Shown piece by piece: positions 31,162 to 40,615 of a stretch of DNA of 64,000 bases. Source of the stretch: Serratia liquefaciens ATCC 27592 (lineage in GTDB: Bacteria > Pseudomonadota > Gammaproteobacteria > Enterobacterales > Enterobacteriaceae); the NCBI RefSeq assembly GCF_000422085.1, contig NC_021741.1, positions 4,898,001-4,962,000 on the forward strand, given 5' to 3'. Below the pieces are notes generated by a model, which was not told where the DNA came from, did no database searches, and saw only the letters and a list, made by a program, of their open reading frames with translations. Made by a program: the position numbers and the translations under genes. Each line of letters begins with the position of its first letter. Positions within the stretch are counted from its first letter, which is position 1.

Positions 31162-31177
31162 CGCGCCGGGCGGCGCG
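31162..31177 (-). terminator. gntR terminator
   Basis: CGCGCC-GGGC-GGCGCG hairpin. On the minus strand it is followed by TTTTGCTATTC and lies about 40 bases after the gntR stop. Confidence 0.65.
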
Positions 31178-31218
31178 ATTTTAAAATTAAAATTGACGAA
31201 ACAAAGAGTTAAAAGCGC

Positions 31219-32214
31219 TCAGATGCTGCCGCCGGGGATCACGGTAAAACCGACGTCCACCATGCGCGGGCTGACCGTTTCGCCCCGCAAACGCGCCAAC
31301 AGGCGTTCAGCCCCGATCTGCCCCATGCGTTCACGCGGCGTCAGGACGCTCGCCAGTTTTGGCACCATCACCTGACCGATATCGTGGCCGTGGAAACCGG
31401 CAATCGCCATATCTTTGGGGATCGACAGCCCTTGGCGCTGGCACTCAAAGGTCGCACCAATCGCCAGGTCATCGTTGGTGCAGAAAATACTGTCGATCTG
31501 CGGGTAATCGCGCTGCGCCTGACGCAGCAGTTCGCCACCGGCGGAATAGGACGACGAACGCGCAGTCATGACGCTGTACGGCTCGAGACCGGATTCGCGC
31601 ATCGCCTGTTCATAGCCCTGTTGCTTGATAATGGTACGTTCATCCTGACGCGCCCCGAAATACACCACGTGGCGATGACCGTGCGCGATGATTTGCTGAG
31701 TCATCTGGCGTGCCGCCTCAAAGTTGTTAAACCCCACGGCCAGGTCAATGCACGGTGAAACGCAGTCCATCAGTTCGACAACCGGGATCCCTGCCACCTC
31801 AATCATCTTCATGGTGCGCGGCGTATGGTGGCGTTCAGACAGGATCAGCCCATCAATGTTGTAAGACAGCAGCGAGGTCAGGCGCTGTTCTTCGCGCTCC
31901 GGCAAATAGCCGTAGTGCGCCAGCATGGTCTGGTAATTGTGCGCATCGGTGACGCTCTCGATGCCGCGCAGCACTTCGGCGAACACCTGGTTGGTCAACG
32001 ACGGCAGCAATACGCCAATGGCGCGACTGGTGGAGTTGGAAAGGATATCCGGCGCACGGTTGGGAATGTAGCCCAGCTCATCCAGCGCGACGGCAATTTT
32101 TTGCTGCAAGATGGCAGAAACCTGCTCGGGATTACGCAGATAACGGCTCACCGTCATCTTGGTAACGCCAACCTTGTCTGCGACATCTTGAAGTACCGGC
32201 CGTTTTTTCTTCAT
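31219..32214 (-). CDS. gntR: Gluconate operon repressor GntR
   Basis: The protein is 331 residues from MKKKRPVLQDVADKVGVTKM, identical in length to E. coli GntR. It is LacI family, with the helix-turn-helix at about 7-27 (VLQDVADKVGVTKMTVSRYL), hinge PNRAPDILSN, and a periplasmic-binding-like sensor domain ending PGGSI. It binds gluconate and represses gnt genes. No strong ribosome-binding site is visible; an in-frame ATG 12 codons upstream is possible. It is transcribed towards gntT with its own terminator. Confidence 0.96.
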   Translation of the reverse strand: MKKKRPVLQDVADKVGVTKMTVSRYLRNPEQVSAILQQKIAVALDELGYIPNRAPDILSNSTSRAIGVLLPSLTNQVFAEVLRGIESVTDAHNYQTMLAHYGYLPEREEQRLTSLLSYNIDGLILSERHHTPRTMKMIEVAGIPVVELMDCVSPCIDLAVGFNNFEAARQMTQQIIAHGHRHVVYFGARQDERTIIKQQGYEQAMRESGLEPYSVMTARSSSYSAGGELLRQAQRDYPQIDSIFCTNDDLAIGATFECQRQGLSIPKDMAIAGFHGHDIGQVMVPKLASVLTPRERMGQIGAERLLARLRGETVSPRMVDVGFTVIPGGSI

Positions 32215-32301
32215 TATCAATGAACTGGCTAACCGTGAATGGGCGCTCATTTTAGCAAAAAAAAACCGCTGCCGATATTGTTGGTTATCGGACGTCACAA
32301 C

Positions 32302-32330
32302 GCAAAAAGGGCTCACTGTGTGAGCCCTCA
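32302..32330 (-). terminator. yhhW terminator
   Basis: GGGCTCAC-TGT-GTGAGCCC (32309-32327). On the minus strand it is followed by TTTTTG, a standard intrinsic terminator about 20 bases after the yhhW stop. Confidence 0.85.
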
Positions 32331-32345
32331 GTATTTACCGCTTTA

Positions 32346-33041
32346 TCAGACCGGCGGCAGATCGAACAGCAGGATTTCACTGTCTTCATCGGCATGAATC
32401 GACAGCGCAGTTTCATCCCACACCGCGAACGCATCGCTGGTGCCGGCCTGCTGGCCATTGACCACTACCTTGCCACGCACCACCTGGATCCACACGCGAC
32501 GACCGGCTTCAATCGGGCATTCTGCCTGTTCGTCTTGCTTCAATGCCCAGCGGGACAGCGTCATGTCCTGGAACACTTTCAGTGAACCGTCGCGCGCATC
32601 CGGCGACAACACCAGTTGGCGGCCCTGTGGTGCATCAAACATGCGTTGCTCATAGCGCGGCTCCAGCCCGACCCGATCGGGAATGATCCAAATCTGGTAC
32701 AGGTGCAACGGACGATCGTTATTGCCGTTGTACTCGGAGTGACGCACCCCGGTGCCGGCACTCATGATCTGAAACTCACCGGCCTGGATCTGCTCTTTAT
32801 TGCCCATGCTGTCCTGATGTTCTACCGTGCCGCTCAGCACGTAGGTCAGGATTTCCATGTCTTTATGCGGGTGGGTGCCAAAACCCTGCCCTGCGTCGAT
32901 CACGTCTTCGTTGATCACCCGCAGCGCCGAGAAGCCCATAAAATCGGCATCGTAATAGTTGGCAAAGGAGAAGGTGTGCCAGCTATCCAGCCAACCATGA
33001 TTGGCATGACCGCGATCTTCTGCCTTACGTAGATAAATCAT
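32346..33041 (-). CDS. yhhW: Pirin-family quercetin 2,3-dioxygenase-like protein YhhW
   Basis: The protein is 231 residues from ATG at 33041 (MIYLRKAEDRGHANHGWLDS), after GAGGAGAG; E. coli YhhW has the same length and start. It has a bicupin pirin fold, with the metal-binding histidines and glutamate in GFGTHPHKDMEILTYVLSG (about 53-71) and TGVRHSEYN (about 96-104). E. coli YhhW shows quercetinase activity in vitro; the natural substrate is unknown. In E. coli yhhX lies between this gene and ryhB; here yhhX is absent. Confidence 0.95.
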   Translation of the reverse strand: MIYLRKAEDRGHANHGWLDSWHTFSFANYYDADFMGFSALRVINEDVIDAGQGFGTHPHKDMEILTYVLSGTVEHQDSMGNKEQIQAGEFQIMSAGTGVRHSEYNGNNDRPLHLYQIWIIPDRVGLEPRYEQRMFDAPQGRQLVLSPDARDGSLKVFQDMTLSRWALKQDEQAECPIEAGRRVWIQVVRGKVVVNGQQAGTSDAFAVWDETALSIHADEDSEILLFDLPPV

Positions 33042-33189
33042 ATTCAACTCTCCTCAATGTTTTTTACAGTCTAGTCCTGGCAGCAGAATATGAAAGCGTA
33101 AAAAACTCATCCCTCTGTTCAAAAATTTAGATGGAGTTGCGAAGCCATTGGCAGGGAATTTGTTGAAGGCAGGTGAGCTGAAAACAGGC

Positions 33190-33302
33190 AAAAAAAAAGC
33201 CAGCACCCGAGCTGGCTAAGTAATACTTGGAAGCAATGTGAGCAATGTCGTGCCTTCGCAGCGAGGGTATCAAAGGTTGATACTCTCCCCGGAACGCATC
33301 GC
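33190..33302 (-). ncRNA. ryhB: RyhB, Fur-regulated small RNA
   Basis: The minus strand carries the RyhB seed and core CACGACATTGCTCACATTGC followed by TTCCAAGTATTACTTAGCCAGC. It ends in a terminator hairpin (AGCCAGC-TCGGGT-GCTGGCT) and nine T residues. Its position next to yhhY matches E. coli. The likely 5' end is GCGATGCG at 33302, giving about 113 nt against about 90-95 in E. coli. The extra 5' part can form a GTATCAA-CCT-TTGATAC hairpin. RyhB with Hfq represses mRNAs of iron-using proteins during iron starvation. The 5' end is inferred from the Fur-box position. Confidence 0.93.
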
Positions 33303-33321
33303 AATAATAATCATTATCATT
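33303..33321 (-). promoter_or_regulatory. Fur box of ryhB
   Basis: Minus strand AATGATAATGATTATTATT contains TGATAAT-G-ATTATTA, one mismatch from the Fur 7-1-7 motif TGATAAT-N-ATTATCA. It lies directly upstream of the predicted RyhB 5' end. Confidence 0.88.
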
Positions 33322-33427
33322 CGCACCTGTAAAGCGTTTTTTTAACCAATCCGGAATAATGTTGACTCGACACAATAAACCGATAAATTCAGAGGTTATT
33401 CAACCGGTAAGCCAAAGGAGCAGTGTA

Positions 33428-33946
33428 ATGAGTGAAATCGTAGTTCGTCACGTGGAAACGGCAGATGCACAGGCCCTGCATCAACTCTATTCTCAGCCGA
33501 AGGCTTACCGTGACACGCTACATCTTCCGCTACCGTCGGTCGAACTATGGCACAAGCGCCTCGCCAACCTCGAACCGGGCACGCATAGCCTGGTGGCCTG
33601 CATCGACGGACAGATTGTCGGTCAGTTGAGCGTGATGCTGAATCAGCGTGTGCGCCGCCGCCACGTGGCGACCTTTGGCATCGGCGTCGATGATCACCAC
33701 CACGGCAAAGGTGTCGGCAGCAGCCTGATGAAGGCGATGATTGACCTGTGCGACAATTGGGCAGACATCGAACGCATCGAGCTGACGGTATTTACCGATA
33801 ATCAGGCGGCCATCGCGCTATACCGCAAGTTCGGTTTTGAAATCGAAGGGACCAGCCGCGCTTACGCCATGCGCGACGGCATGCTGGTAGATTCTTACCA
33901 TATGGCTCGCTTTCGCAGTGAACAGCAGAAAAAATCAGCCTCATGA
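33428..33946 (+). CDS. yhhY: GNAT-family acetyltransferase YhhY
   Basis: The protein is 172 residues from ATG at 33428 (MSEIVVRHVETADAQALHQL), preceded by AAAGGAGC. It is a single GNAT domain with acetyl-CoA loop DDHHHGKGVGSSLMKAMIDL (about 91-110) and LYRKFGFEIEGTSRAYAMRDG (about 137-157). E. coli YhhY acetylates some amino acids and hydroxylamine-type compounds; the natural substrate is uncertain. It is divergent from RyhB. Its stop overlaps the next start (ATGA), coupling it to the peptidase gene. Confidence 0.95.
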   Translation: MSEIVVRHVETADAQALHQLYSQPKAYRDTLHLPLPSVELWHKRLANLEPGTHSLVACIDGQIVGQLSVMLNQRVRRRHVATFGIGVDDHHHGKGVGSSLMKAMIDLCDNWADIERIELTVFTDNQAAIALYRKFGFEIEGTSRAYAMRDGMLVDSYHMARFRSEQQKKSAS

Positions 33947-35121
33947 GTGAGATAAAAAGTGAACCAGGGGCGGCAAACCGCCCCTTCACCGTCAGCCGTC
34001 GCACCTTCGTGCAAACGCTGGCCTGCGTAACGGGTGCTATCGGCATCCTCTCTCCCACCACCTTCCTGGGGGCCGCAATGCCAAGTTCTCCCGCCGTTCG
34101 AACCGGCACCCGTAACCTGATTACCGACGTGCCCGGCCTGAAGGTCGGGGTCGCTCAGGACAGCCGGGTGCGTACCGGCACCACGGTGATCCTGCCGGAT
34201 AACCCGGCGATCGCCGCCGTCGATGTGCGCGGTGGCGGCCCGGCAACCCGCGAAACCGATGCGCTGGGGGAAGACAATCTGGTACAAACCCTTGATGCAC
34301 TGGTGCTGAGCGGCGGTTCGGTGTATGGGCTGGCGGCGGCAGATGGCGTCGCAGCCTGGCTGGGGCAACAGGGGCGTGGTTACGCCCTGCGTCCGGCACC
34401 AGGCGTACCGGTCTCTCCCATCGTACCCACCGCCTGCCTGTATGATCTAAGCAACGCCGGCGATAAAAACTGGCAGCTCGACCCACCCTATCGCCAATTG
34501 GGGATAGAGGCCGCCGGCAAGGCCGGCCACGACTTCCCGCTCGGCACCGTGGGTGCCGGCTATGGTGCCATGACCGGCATGGGCAAGCTGAAAGGCGGGC
34601 TGGGTTCGGCGTCGATCGTGGCGACCAATGGCGCTACCGTCGGCGCACTGGTGGCGGTCAATAGCCTGGGATCGGTCGTCGCCCCCGGGACCCGAGCCTT
34701 CTGGGCGACGCCTTATGAAATCGACGGCGAGTTTGGCAACGGCGGTGCCGCAGCGCTGGCGCAGTTGCATGGCCAGGGCGAAGACTGGATGCCAGAAGAA
34801 CCGACGGGCGGCAGGAAGAACACCACCCTGGCTTGCATCGCCACCGATCTGGCGTTGACCCGGGTGGAGCTGAAACGCGTGGCGATGATGGCGCAGGACG
34901 GCATGGCACGCGCTATCCGCCCGCTACACAGCCCGTTCGACGGCGATGTGGTGTTTGCCTTATCCACCGGGCAGCGTGAGGTGCAAGGCAGCCGAGAGCT
35001 GGCGGTGCTGCAGATAGGTGCACTGGCTGCGGACACCCTGGCACGGGCCATCGCCCGTGGTGTCTATGCGGCGACCCCATGGCCCGGCGGACAGGTAACC
35101 ACCTGGAAAACCCTCGCCTGA
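33943..35121 (+). CDS. Tat-exported P1-family (S58) peptidase
   Basis: A 392-residue protein of the DmpA/BapA-like P1 family, Ntn-type enzymes that self-cleave and act as aminopeptidases or beta-peptidyl aminopeptidases. The N-terminus has a twin-arginine signal (SRRTFVQTLA, residues 18-27, then a hydrophobic stretch and GAA), so a folded protein would be exported to the periplasm. The segment KGGLGSASIVATNGATVGAL (about 217-236) is the expected self-cleavage region; serine 222 after glycine is the likely nucleophile by analogy. The start overlaps the yhhY stop. Substrate unknown. Confidence 0.85.
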   Translation: MSEIKSEPGAANRPFTVSRRTFVQTLACVTGAIGILSPTTFLGAAMPSSPAVRTGTRNLITDVPGLKVGVAQDSRVRTGTTVILPDNPAIAAVDVRGGGPATRETDALGEDNLVQTLDALVLSGGSVYGLAAADGVAAWLGQQGRGYALRPAPGVPVSPIVPTACLYDLSNAGDKNWQLDPPYRQLGIEAAGKAGHDFPLGTVGAGYGAMTGMGKLKGGLGSASIVATNGATVGALVAVNSLGSVVAPGTRAFWATPYEIDGEFGNGGAAALAQLHGQGEDWMPEEPTGGRKNTTLACIATDLALTRVELKRVAMMAQDGMARAIRPLHSPFDGDVVFALSTGQREVQGSRELAVLQIGALAADTLARAIARGVYAATPWPGGQVTTWKTLA

Positions 35122-35133
35122 CGTTGCCAATAA

Positions 35134-35166
35134 AAAAGGGCGCATCGATGACTCGAGCGCCCCTTG
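35134..35166. terminator. Bidirectional terminator between peptidase gene and iolE
   Basis: AAGGGCGC (35136-35143) and GCGCCCCTT (35157-35165) flank a 13-nt loop, with an A-tract on the left. It sits between convergent genes. Confidence 0.7.
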
Positions 35167-35181
35167 TCGATCGCCTGCGAA

Positions 35182-36078
35182 TTAAATGCCGGCGGTCTCT
35201 TTAATATAACGGCGCGCCTTCACCGCATACTCAAACGGGTTGGCCAGCGCCGGATCCTGCTCGGCCTCCACCACCATCCACCCTTTGTAACCACGCTCAT
35301 CCAGCAGTTTAAACACCGGACGGAAGTCGATCACCCCATCACCCGGCACGGTAAAGGTGCCTTTCTTCACGCCGTCGAGGAAGCTGAGTTTGTTGGCCTT
35401 TACCTCAGCCACCACGTCGTCACGCACATCTTTCAGATGCACATGGTTAATACGCGGCAGGTATTTTTCCAGTATCGCCATCATCGCCTGCTGGCTGCCT
35501 TCTGAATAGTAAGCATGGCCAGTATCAAACAGCAGGTAGACGTCGTCGTTCACCATGCTCATGTAACGGTCGATCTCGGCGGTAGTTTGAATGCCGGTAC
35601 CCATATGGTGGTGCAGACAAACCTGCATGCCCTTGCCGGCAGCAATCTTGGCCAGCTCATTGTAGCCATCGGCCACTCGCTGCCACTCTTCATCGCTGAA
35701 ATACGGCTTCTCTTCGAACACCCCTTTGGTGGTGCCCTGAATGCTTTTGCTCTGCTCGGAGCAGCCAATCACCTTGGCGCCCATCGCATGCAGGAAATTC
35801 ATATGGTTAATAAATTCATCAATGGTTTTTTCTTTCTGACCATCGGCGAAGAAGGTGCTGAACCAGGCGTTGCAGATTTGAATGCCGCGGATATCCAGCA
35901 TCGGCTTGAGCACCGCCGGATCGCGCGGATACTTGCTGCCCACTTCGCTGCCGGTAAACCCGGCCAGCGCCATTTCGCTGACGCACTGTTGGAAAGTGTT
36001 CTCTTTGCCCAGGTCGGGCATGTCGTCGTTGGTCCAGCCAATCGGGGCGATGGCCAGTTTTACGTTGTCTTTATTCAT
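35182..36078 (-). CDS. iolE: Inosose dehydratase (2-keto-myo-inositol dehydratase)
   Basis: The protein is 298 residues from ATG at 36078 ([20 protein letters not shown]), after GAGG. It is a TIM-barrel, sugar-phosphate isomerase-like enzyme that dehydrates scyllo-inosose, the second step of myo-inositol breakdown. Probable metal ligands lie in [33 protein letters not shown] and [11 protein letters not shown], with VVEAEQDPA near the end. It is last in the minus-strand order iolD-iolG-iolH-iolE, 60 bp after iolH. Confidence 0.94.
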   Translation of the reverse strand: MNKDNVKLAIAPIGWTNDDMPDLGKENTFQQCVSEMALAGFTGSEVGSKYPRDPAVLKPMLDIRGIQICNAWFSTFFADGQKEKTIDEFINHMNFLHAMGAKVIGCSEQSKSIQGTTKGVFEEKPYFSDEEWQRVADGYNELAKIAAGKGMQVCLHHHMGTGIQTTAEIDRYMSMVNDDVYLLFDTGHAYYSEGSQQAMMAILEKYLPRINHVHLKDVRDDVVAEVKANKLSFLDGVKKGTFTVPGDGVIDFRPVFKLLDERGYKGWMVVEAEQDPALANPFEYAVKARRYIKETAGI

Positions 36079-36138
36079 TTTCAGCCTCAATCATAGGAGC
36101 AGCACGCCGGTGATTTCACACCCACGCAGCCGAGAAAT

Positions 36139-37023
36139 TTATTTACCCAACAGCTCTTTTTCGATGCGCTCTCGGGTCGCTACCGCCTGAGTTTTCATTC
36201 GTTCCGGATAGCCAAACAGCGAGGTGCAGATAATGGATTCGCCGCCCACCTTAAAATTACGATTGGCAAACTCCATATCGCGCAACGTCTGGAACAGGGC
36301 ATCGAAATCCACTTCCCCTTCGCCGATACCCATATGCTGGTGCACGGCGGCGTCTACACCCGGCGGGTTGACGATATAGCGGCAGTGCTTGGTATGGTTC
36401 ATGGTGTCGGCTATCAACACGTGCGAGAGATCGTCACCGGCATATTTCAGCATGCTGGCCACGTCACCCTGGCCTTTGTCGTAGTAGAAGGTGTGCGGCA
36501 CGCTGTAGAGATACTTCACGTGATCGCTGCGTAACGACTTGACGATATCGGCGGTTTCATTGCTCAGCTCGCAGAAATCCCACGGGTGCGATTGGATTTC
36601 CATGCGGATGCCTTCGCGCTCGATAATCGGCAGCAGCTCCTCCATTGAGCGGTACCACAGTTCTTCACAGATCTCCGGCTCATTGGGGTTACCCGCCAGC
36701 TCGGTATTGATCACCTGCACACCCATTTCCACTGCGATTTCAATCATCCGGCGCCAGTTTTTGACCGCCGCCTGGCGGCGATCTTCGCCCGGACCGGACC
36801 AGCGATACACCACGATAAACGAGGAAATCTCCACGCCGGTGGCCTTCAGCGCATTTTTGTATTCCGCCATCACTTCGCGCCCGGCTTTCGGATGCTTGTA
36901 GAACGGATTGATCTGCGGGTGTGGCGACTGCTCAATATACTGATAGCCCCAGTCCGCCACCTGCTCAACCATTTTGGTGATGCCAAGGTCCCTGATGACA
37001 TCCACATCAAAAGCGATCTTCAT
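36139..37023 (-). CDS. iolH: IolH-like TIM-barrel sugar-phosphate isomerase/epimerase
   Basis: The protein is 294 residues; ATG at 37023 (MKIAFDVDVIRDLG) is chosen because GAGGA lies at proper spacing, whereas the ATG two codons earlier is too close to it. It is an AP-endonuclease-2/xylose-isomerase-like barrel, with IEQSPHPQINPF, MEIQSHPWDFCE and LIADTMNHTKHCRYIVNPPG as conserved blocks. The resemblance is to proteins annotated IolH in inositol clusters, whose exact reaction is not established. It lies between iolG and iolE in one operon. Confidence 0.8.
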   Translation of the reverse strand: MKIAFDVDVIRDLGITKMVEQVADWGYQYIEQSPHPQINPFYKHPKAGREVMAEYKNALKATGVEISSFIVVYRWSGPGEDRRQAAVKNWRRMIEIAVEMGVQVINTELAGNPNEPEICEELWYRSMEELLPIIEREGIRMEIQSHPWDFCELSNETADIVKSLRSDHVKYLYSVPHTFYYDKGQGDVASMLKYAGDDLSHVLIADTMNHTKHCRYIVNPPGVDAAVHQHMGIGEGEVDFDALFQTLRDMEFANRNFKVGGESIICTSLFGYPERMKTQAVATRERIEKELLGK

Positions 37024-37062
37024 GGTCATTCCTCTTTAAACGTAAGTGCGGCTCTCAACCCA

Positions 37063-38124
<1,062 letters not shown>

Positions 38125-38140
38125 TCAAACGGGATCCTGA

Positions 38141-40081
38141 TCAGTAGTCGCGGGCCTTATCGATGTTTTCCTGCAGCTTGCGGGCCACGGCGACGATTTT
38201 TTCGCTGTCGGCAACCTGGGCACCGCCCACGCGCCACCAGCTGAGATATTTGTGCACCATGGTTTTTGGCAGCACCTTGATGTCCAGCAGGGTCGACACG
38301 GTTTGCCGACGGGCATCAGCCAGCGCTTCGATCAGCTGCTGCTCGGTGGTCACGCTGTAGGTTTTGCAACCGTAGGCCGCAGCCAGCATGGCAAAGTTGA
38401 CCGGCACCAAATTGCCGTCGAGCTTACCGCCCTGCGGGTTGCGGAAGCGGAACTCGGTGGTGTAGCTGTCCATGCCGTGTTCCATCTGCAGGTTGTTGAT
38501 GCAGCCGTTGGTCATGTTGTCGAGCAGCACCACGTTGATTTTGCAGCCTTCCTGAATCGAGGTGACCAGTTCGGAATGCAGCATCATAAAGGCGCCGTCG
38601 CCGACCATCGCATACACCTCGCGGTTCGGCTCAGCCAGCTTGACCCCCAGCGCGGCATTGACCTCGTAGCCCATACAGGAGTAGCCGTATTCCACGTGAT
38701 AACCCTGTTCGCCGTGGTTGTACCACACCCGTTGCAAATCACCCGGCAGGCTGCCCGCGGCGGCGACGATCACGCTGTCCTGCGGCAGATACTGGTTCAG
38801 TACCCCCAGCACCCGGCTTTGGGTTAACAAGGAGTCGGTCTTTTCGATAAATTCGGCAAACACGCGGTCACGATCGAGGTGATCGTCAATTTCAGGAACA
38901 AAACCTTCTCCGGTGTATTCCACCGCATAAACCCGGGCGGTTTCCTGCTGTTGCGCGCTGCGTGCGTCGGCAATGGCATTACCCCAGCCGGCGCGATAAT
39001 CCGCCTGTGCCAGCCGTTCGCTCAGTGCGGACAGCGCTTCGCGGGCATCGGCCAACACCTGCACGCCGTCGAGCTTGCCGGCGTCAAAAGCGCTGACGTT
39101 AATATTGAGGAAATCGACGTCCGGATGCTGGAACAGCCATTTTGACGAAGTGGTGAAGTCGGTATAACGGGTGCCCACGCCAATCACCAGATCGGCCTGA
39201 CGGGCCAGCGTATTCGCCGCCAGACAGCCGGTTTCACCGATGCCCCCCAGGTTGAATTCATGGCTGCTAGGCACCGTGCCTTTGCCCGCCTGAGTTTCGG
39301 CAAACGGGATCTGGAAACGCTCGGCGAAGTCACGCAGCGCCTGGCCGGCCTGCGAGTATTTCACCCCGCCACCGCATACCAGCAGCGGGCGACGTTTAGC
39401 GGTCAGCAGCGCCAACGCATCCTCCAGCATGCCTGCAGTCGCCGGACGGCGATCGAGCCGATGCACACGCTTTTGGAAGAAATAGTCCGGGTAGTCATAG
39501 GCTTCGCCCTGCACGTCCTGCGGCAGGCACAGCGTCACCGCGCCGGTTTCCGCCGGATCGGTCAGCACGCGCATCGCATTGATGCAGGCGCTCATCAGCT
39601 GTTCAGGACGCACTATGCGGTCCCAGTACTTGCTCACCGCACGGAAGGCGTCATTGGTGCTGATGCTGAGATCGTAGGACTGTTCAATCTGCTGCAGCAC
39701 CGGGTCCGGCTGGCGCGAGGCGTAAACATCGCCCGGCAGCAGCAATAAAGGAATGCGGTTGGCGGTGGCGGTCGCGGCGGCGGTGATCATATTGGCGGCG
39801 CCGGGCCCGACGGAAGAGGTGCAGGCATAGATCTGCTGACGCAGCTTCTGCTTGGCGAAGCCGGTCGCTGCGTGGGCCATACCCTGCTCGTTACGCCCCT
39901 GATGCACCACCAGCTCACCGCTGTCCTGCTCCAGCGCCTGCCCCAGACCGAGGACGTTGCCGTGGCCGAAAATCGCAAAGATGCCTTTGACGAATTTGGT
40001 TTCCACGCCGTCGACCAACAGGTACTGGTTGTCGAGGAACCTGACGAGTGCCTGTGCCATGGTTAACCGGATCTTGCCCAT
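38141..40081 (-). CDS. iolD: 3D-(3,5/4)-trihydroxycyclohexane-1,2-dione hydrolase
   Basis: A 646-residue thiamine-diphosphate enzyme, the ring-opening step of inositol catabolism, giving 5-deoxy-glucuronate. It has the three-domain layout of acetolactate-synthase-like enzymes: an N-terminal PYR domain with [20 protein letters not shown] (catalytic glutamate about 65), a middle domain, and a C-terminal PP domain with [13 protein letters not shown] to NMTNGCINN, the GDG-N metal/ThDP motif. It is the first gene of iolDGHE; the promoter is in the divergent region shared with iolC. Confidence 0.96.
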   Translation of the reverse strand: MGKIRLTMAQALVRFLDNQYLLVDGVETKFVKGIFAIFGHGNVLGLGQALEQDSGELVVHQGRNEQGMAHAATGFAKQKLRQQIYACTSSVGPGAANMITAAATATANRIPLLLLPGDVYASRQPDPVLQQIEQSYDLSISTNDAFRAVSKYWDRIVRPEQLMSACINAMRVLTDPAETGAVTLCLPQDVQGEAYDYPDYFFQKRVHRLDRRPATAGMLEDALALLTAKRRPLLVCGGGVKYSQAGQALRDFAERFQIPFAETQAGKGTVPSSHEFNLGGIGETGCLAANTLARQADLVIGVGTRYTDFTTSSKWLFQHPDVDFLNINVSAFDAGKLDGVQVLADAREALSALSERLAQADYRAGWGNAIADARSAQQQETARVYAVEYTGEGFVPEIDDHLDRDRVFAEFIEKTDSLLTQSRVLGVLNQYLPQDSVIVAAAGSLPGDLQRVWYNHGEQGYHVEYGYSCMGYEVNAALGVKLAEPNREVYAMVGDGAFMMLHSELVTSIQEGCKINVVLLDNMTNGCINNLQMEHGMDSYTTEFRFRNPQGGKLDGNLVPVNFAMLAAAYGCKTYSVTTEQQLIEALADARRQTVSTLLDIKVLPKTMVHKYLSWWRVGGAQVADSEKIVAVARKLQENIDKARDY

Positions 40082-40285
40082 TTACTCACCCTTTTAGATT
40101 AGTCTCGCCCGCGCCGGCACCAGTTACATGCCGAACCAGATAAGCTGTGTGATACTCGCCGTCAGCAAGCGCTGTGTCCTGCTTAAGCCGACAACCTGAA
40201 ACGTGTTGGGATTATAAACAAATATATTTTTCATAAAATCACATTACAGAAGAAACATTTCATTTTGCGATAAAGATCCCATAAT

Positions 40286-40305
40286 GATGAAAACCCCGTT
40301 TCATC
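40286..40305. promoter_or_regulatory. Candidate IolR operator 1
   Basis: GATGAAA (40286-40292), six-base spacer ACCCCG, TTTCATC (40299-40305): a perfect 7-bp inverted repeat. The core TGAAA-N6-TTTCA recurs in the iolA/iolT region. RpiR-type IolR of rhizobia is reported to bind a GGAA-N6-TTCC dyad, which has the same spacing. Confidence 0.55.
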
Positions 40306-40476
40306 CATGCCTTTAGAATTCACTGACTTAGCCACCCTTTCACCCGTTGAGGCGTCCACCCAACACCGCCTGAACTCACAGCAACCCTTGGCACCATCAG
40401 CCTGTGACACCAAGGATACCCTTGCCGACCCTCGGCGTTTTCACCTCAGGGCGGGCGGGGTTTTCGATACCCTTTA

Positions 40477-40497
40477 CCGTTGTAGCAACGGGGTTTT
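40477..40497 (+). terminator. Terminator-like hairpin in the iolC leader region
   Basis: CCGTTG-TAG-CAACGG (40477-40491) followed by GGTTTT. It lies about 120 bp upstream of iolC on the plus strand, where no gene end is expected. Confidence 0.4.
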
Positions 40498-40615
40498 AAA
40501 TGCATCACATTTTTGGGGTGTAAATTTCATTCAATCTTGAAATTGAAATTTTTATTCCTCATACTCCAAAAATGCTTCGCAGTCGGGGTTTCGCTTAATA
40601 CAGAAGGAAACGGGT

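Larger units (their letters stand above)
30854..31218. promoter_or_regulatory. gntT leader and gntR 3' region
   Basis: A 365-bp interval. It carries the GntR operator palindrome (31031-31060), about 180 bp of gntT leader without recognisable structure, and the gntR terminator hairpin (31162-31177). Confidence 0.6.
40082..40615. promoter_or_regulatory. iolD / iolC divergent regulatory region
   Basis: A 534-bp non-coding interval. It holds a perfect dyad GATGAAA-ACCCCG-TTTCATC (40286-40305), a partial related site TGAAA-TTGAAA-TTTTT (40538-40553), a terminator-like hairpin (40477-40491), and AT-rich tracts next to both start codons. The dyad is the best candidate for an IolR operator. Confidence 0.6.

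Noticed and set aside
40307..40540. 77-codon open frame in the iolD/iolC intergenic region
   Set aside because: It spans the terminator-like hairpin, lacks a ribosome-binding site and has no family similarity I can see.
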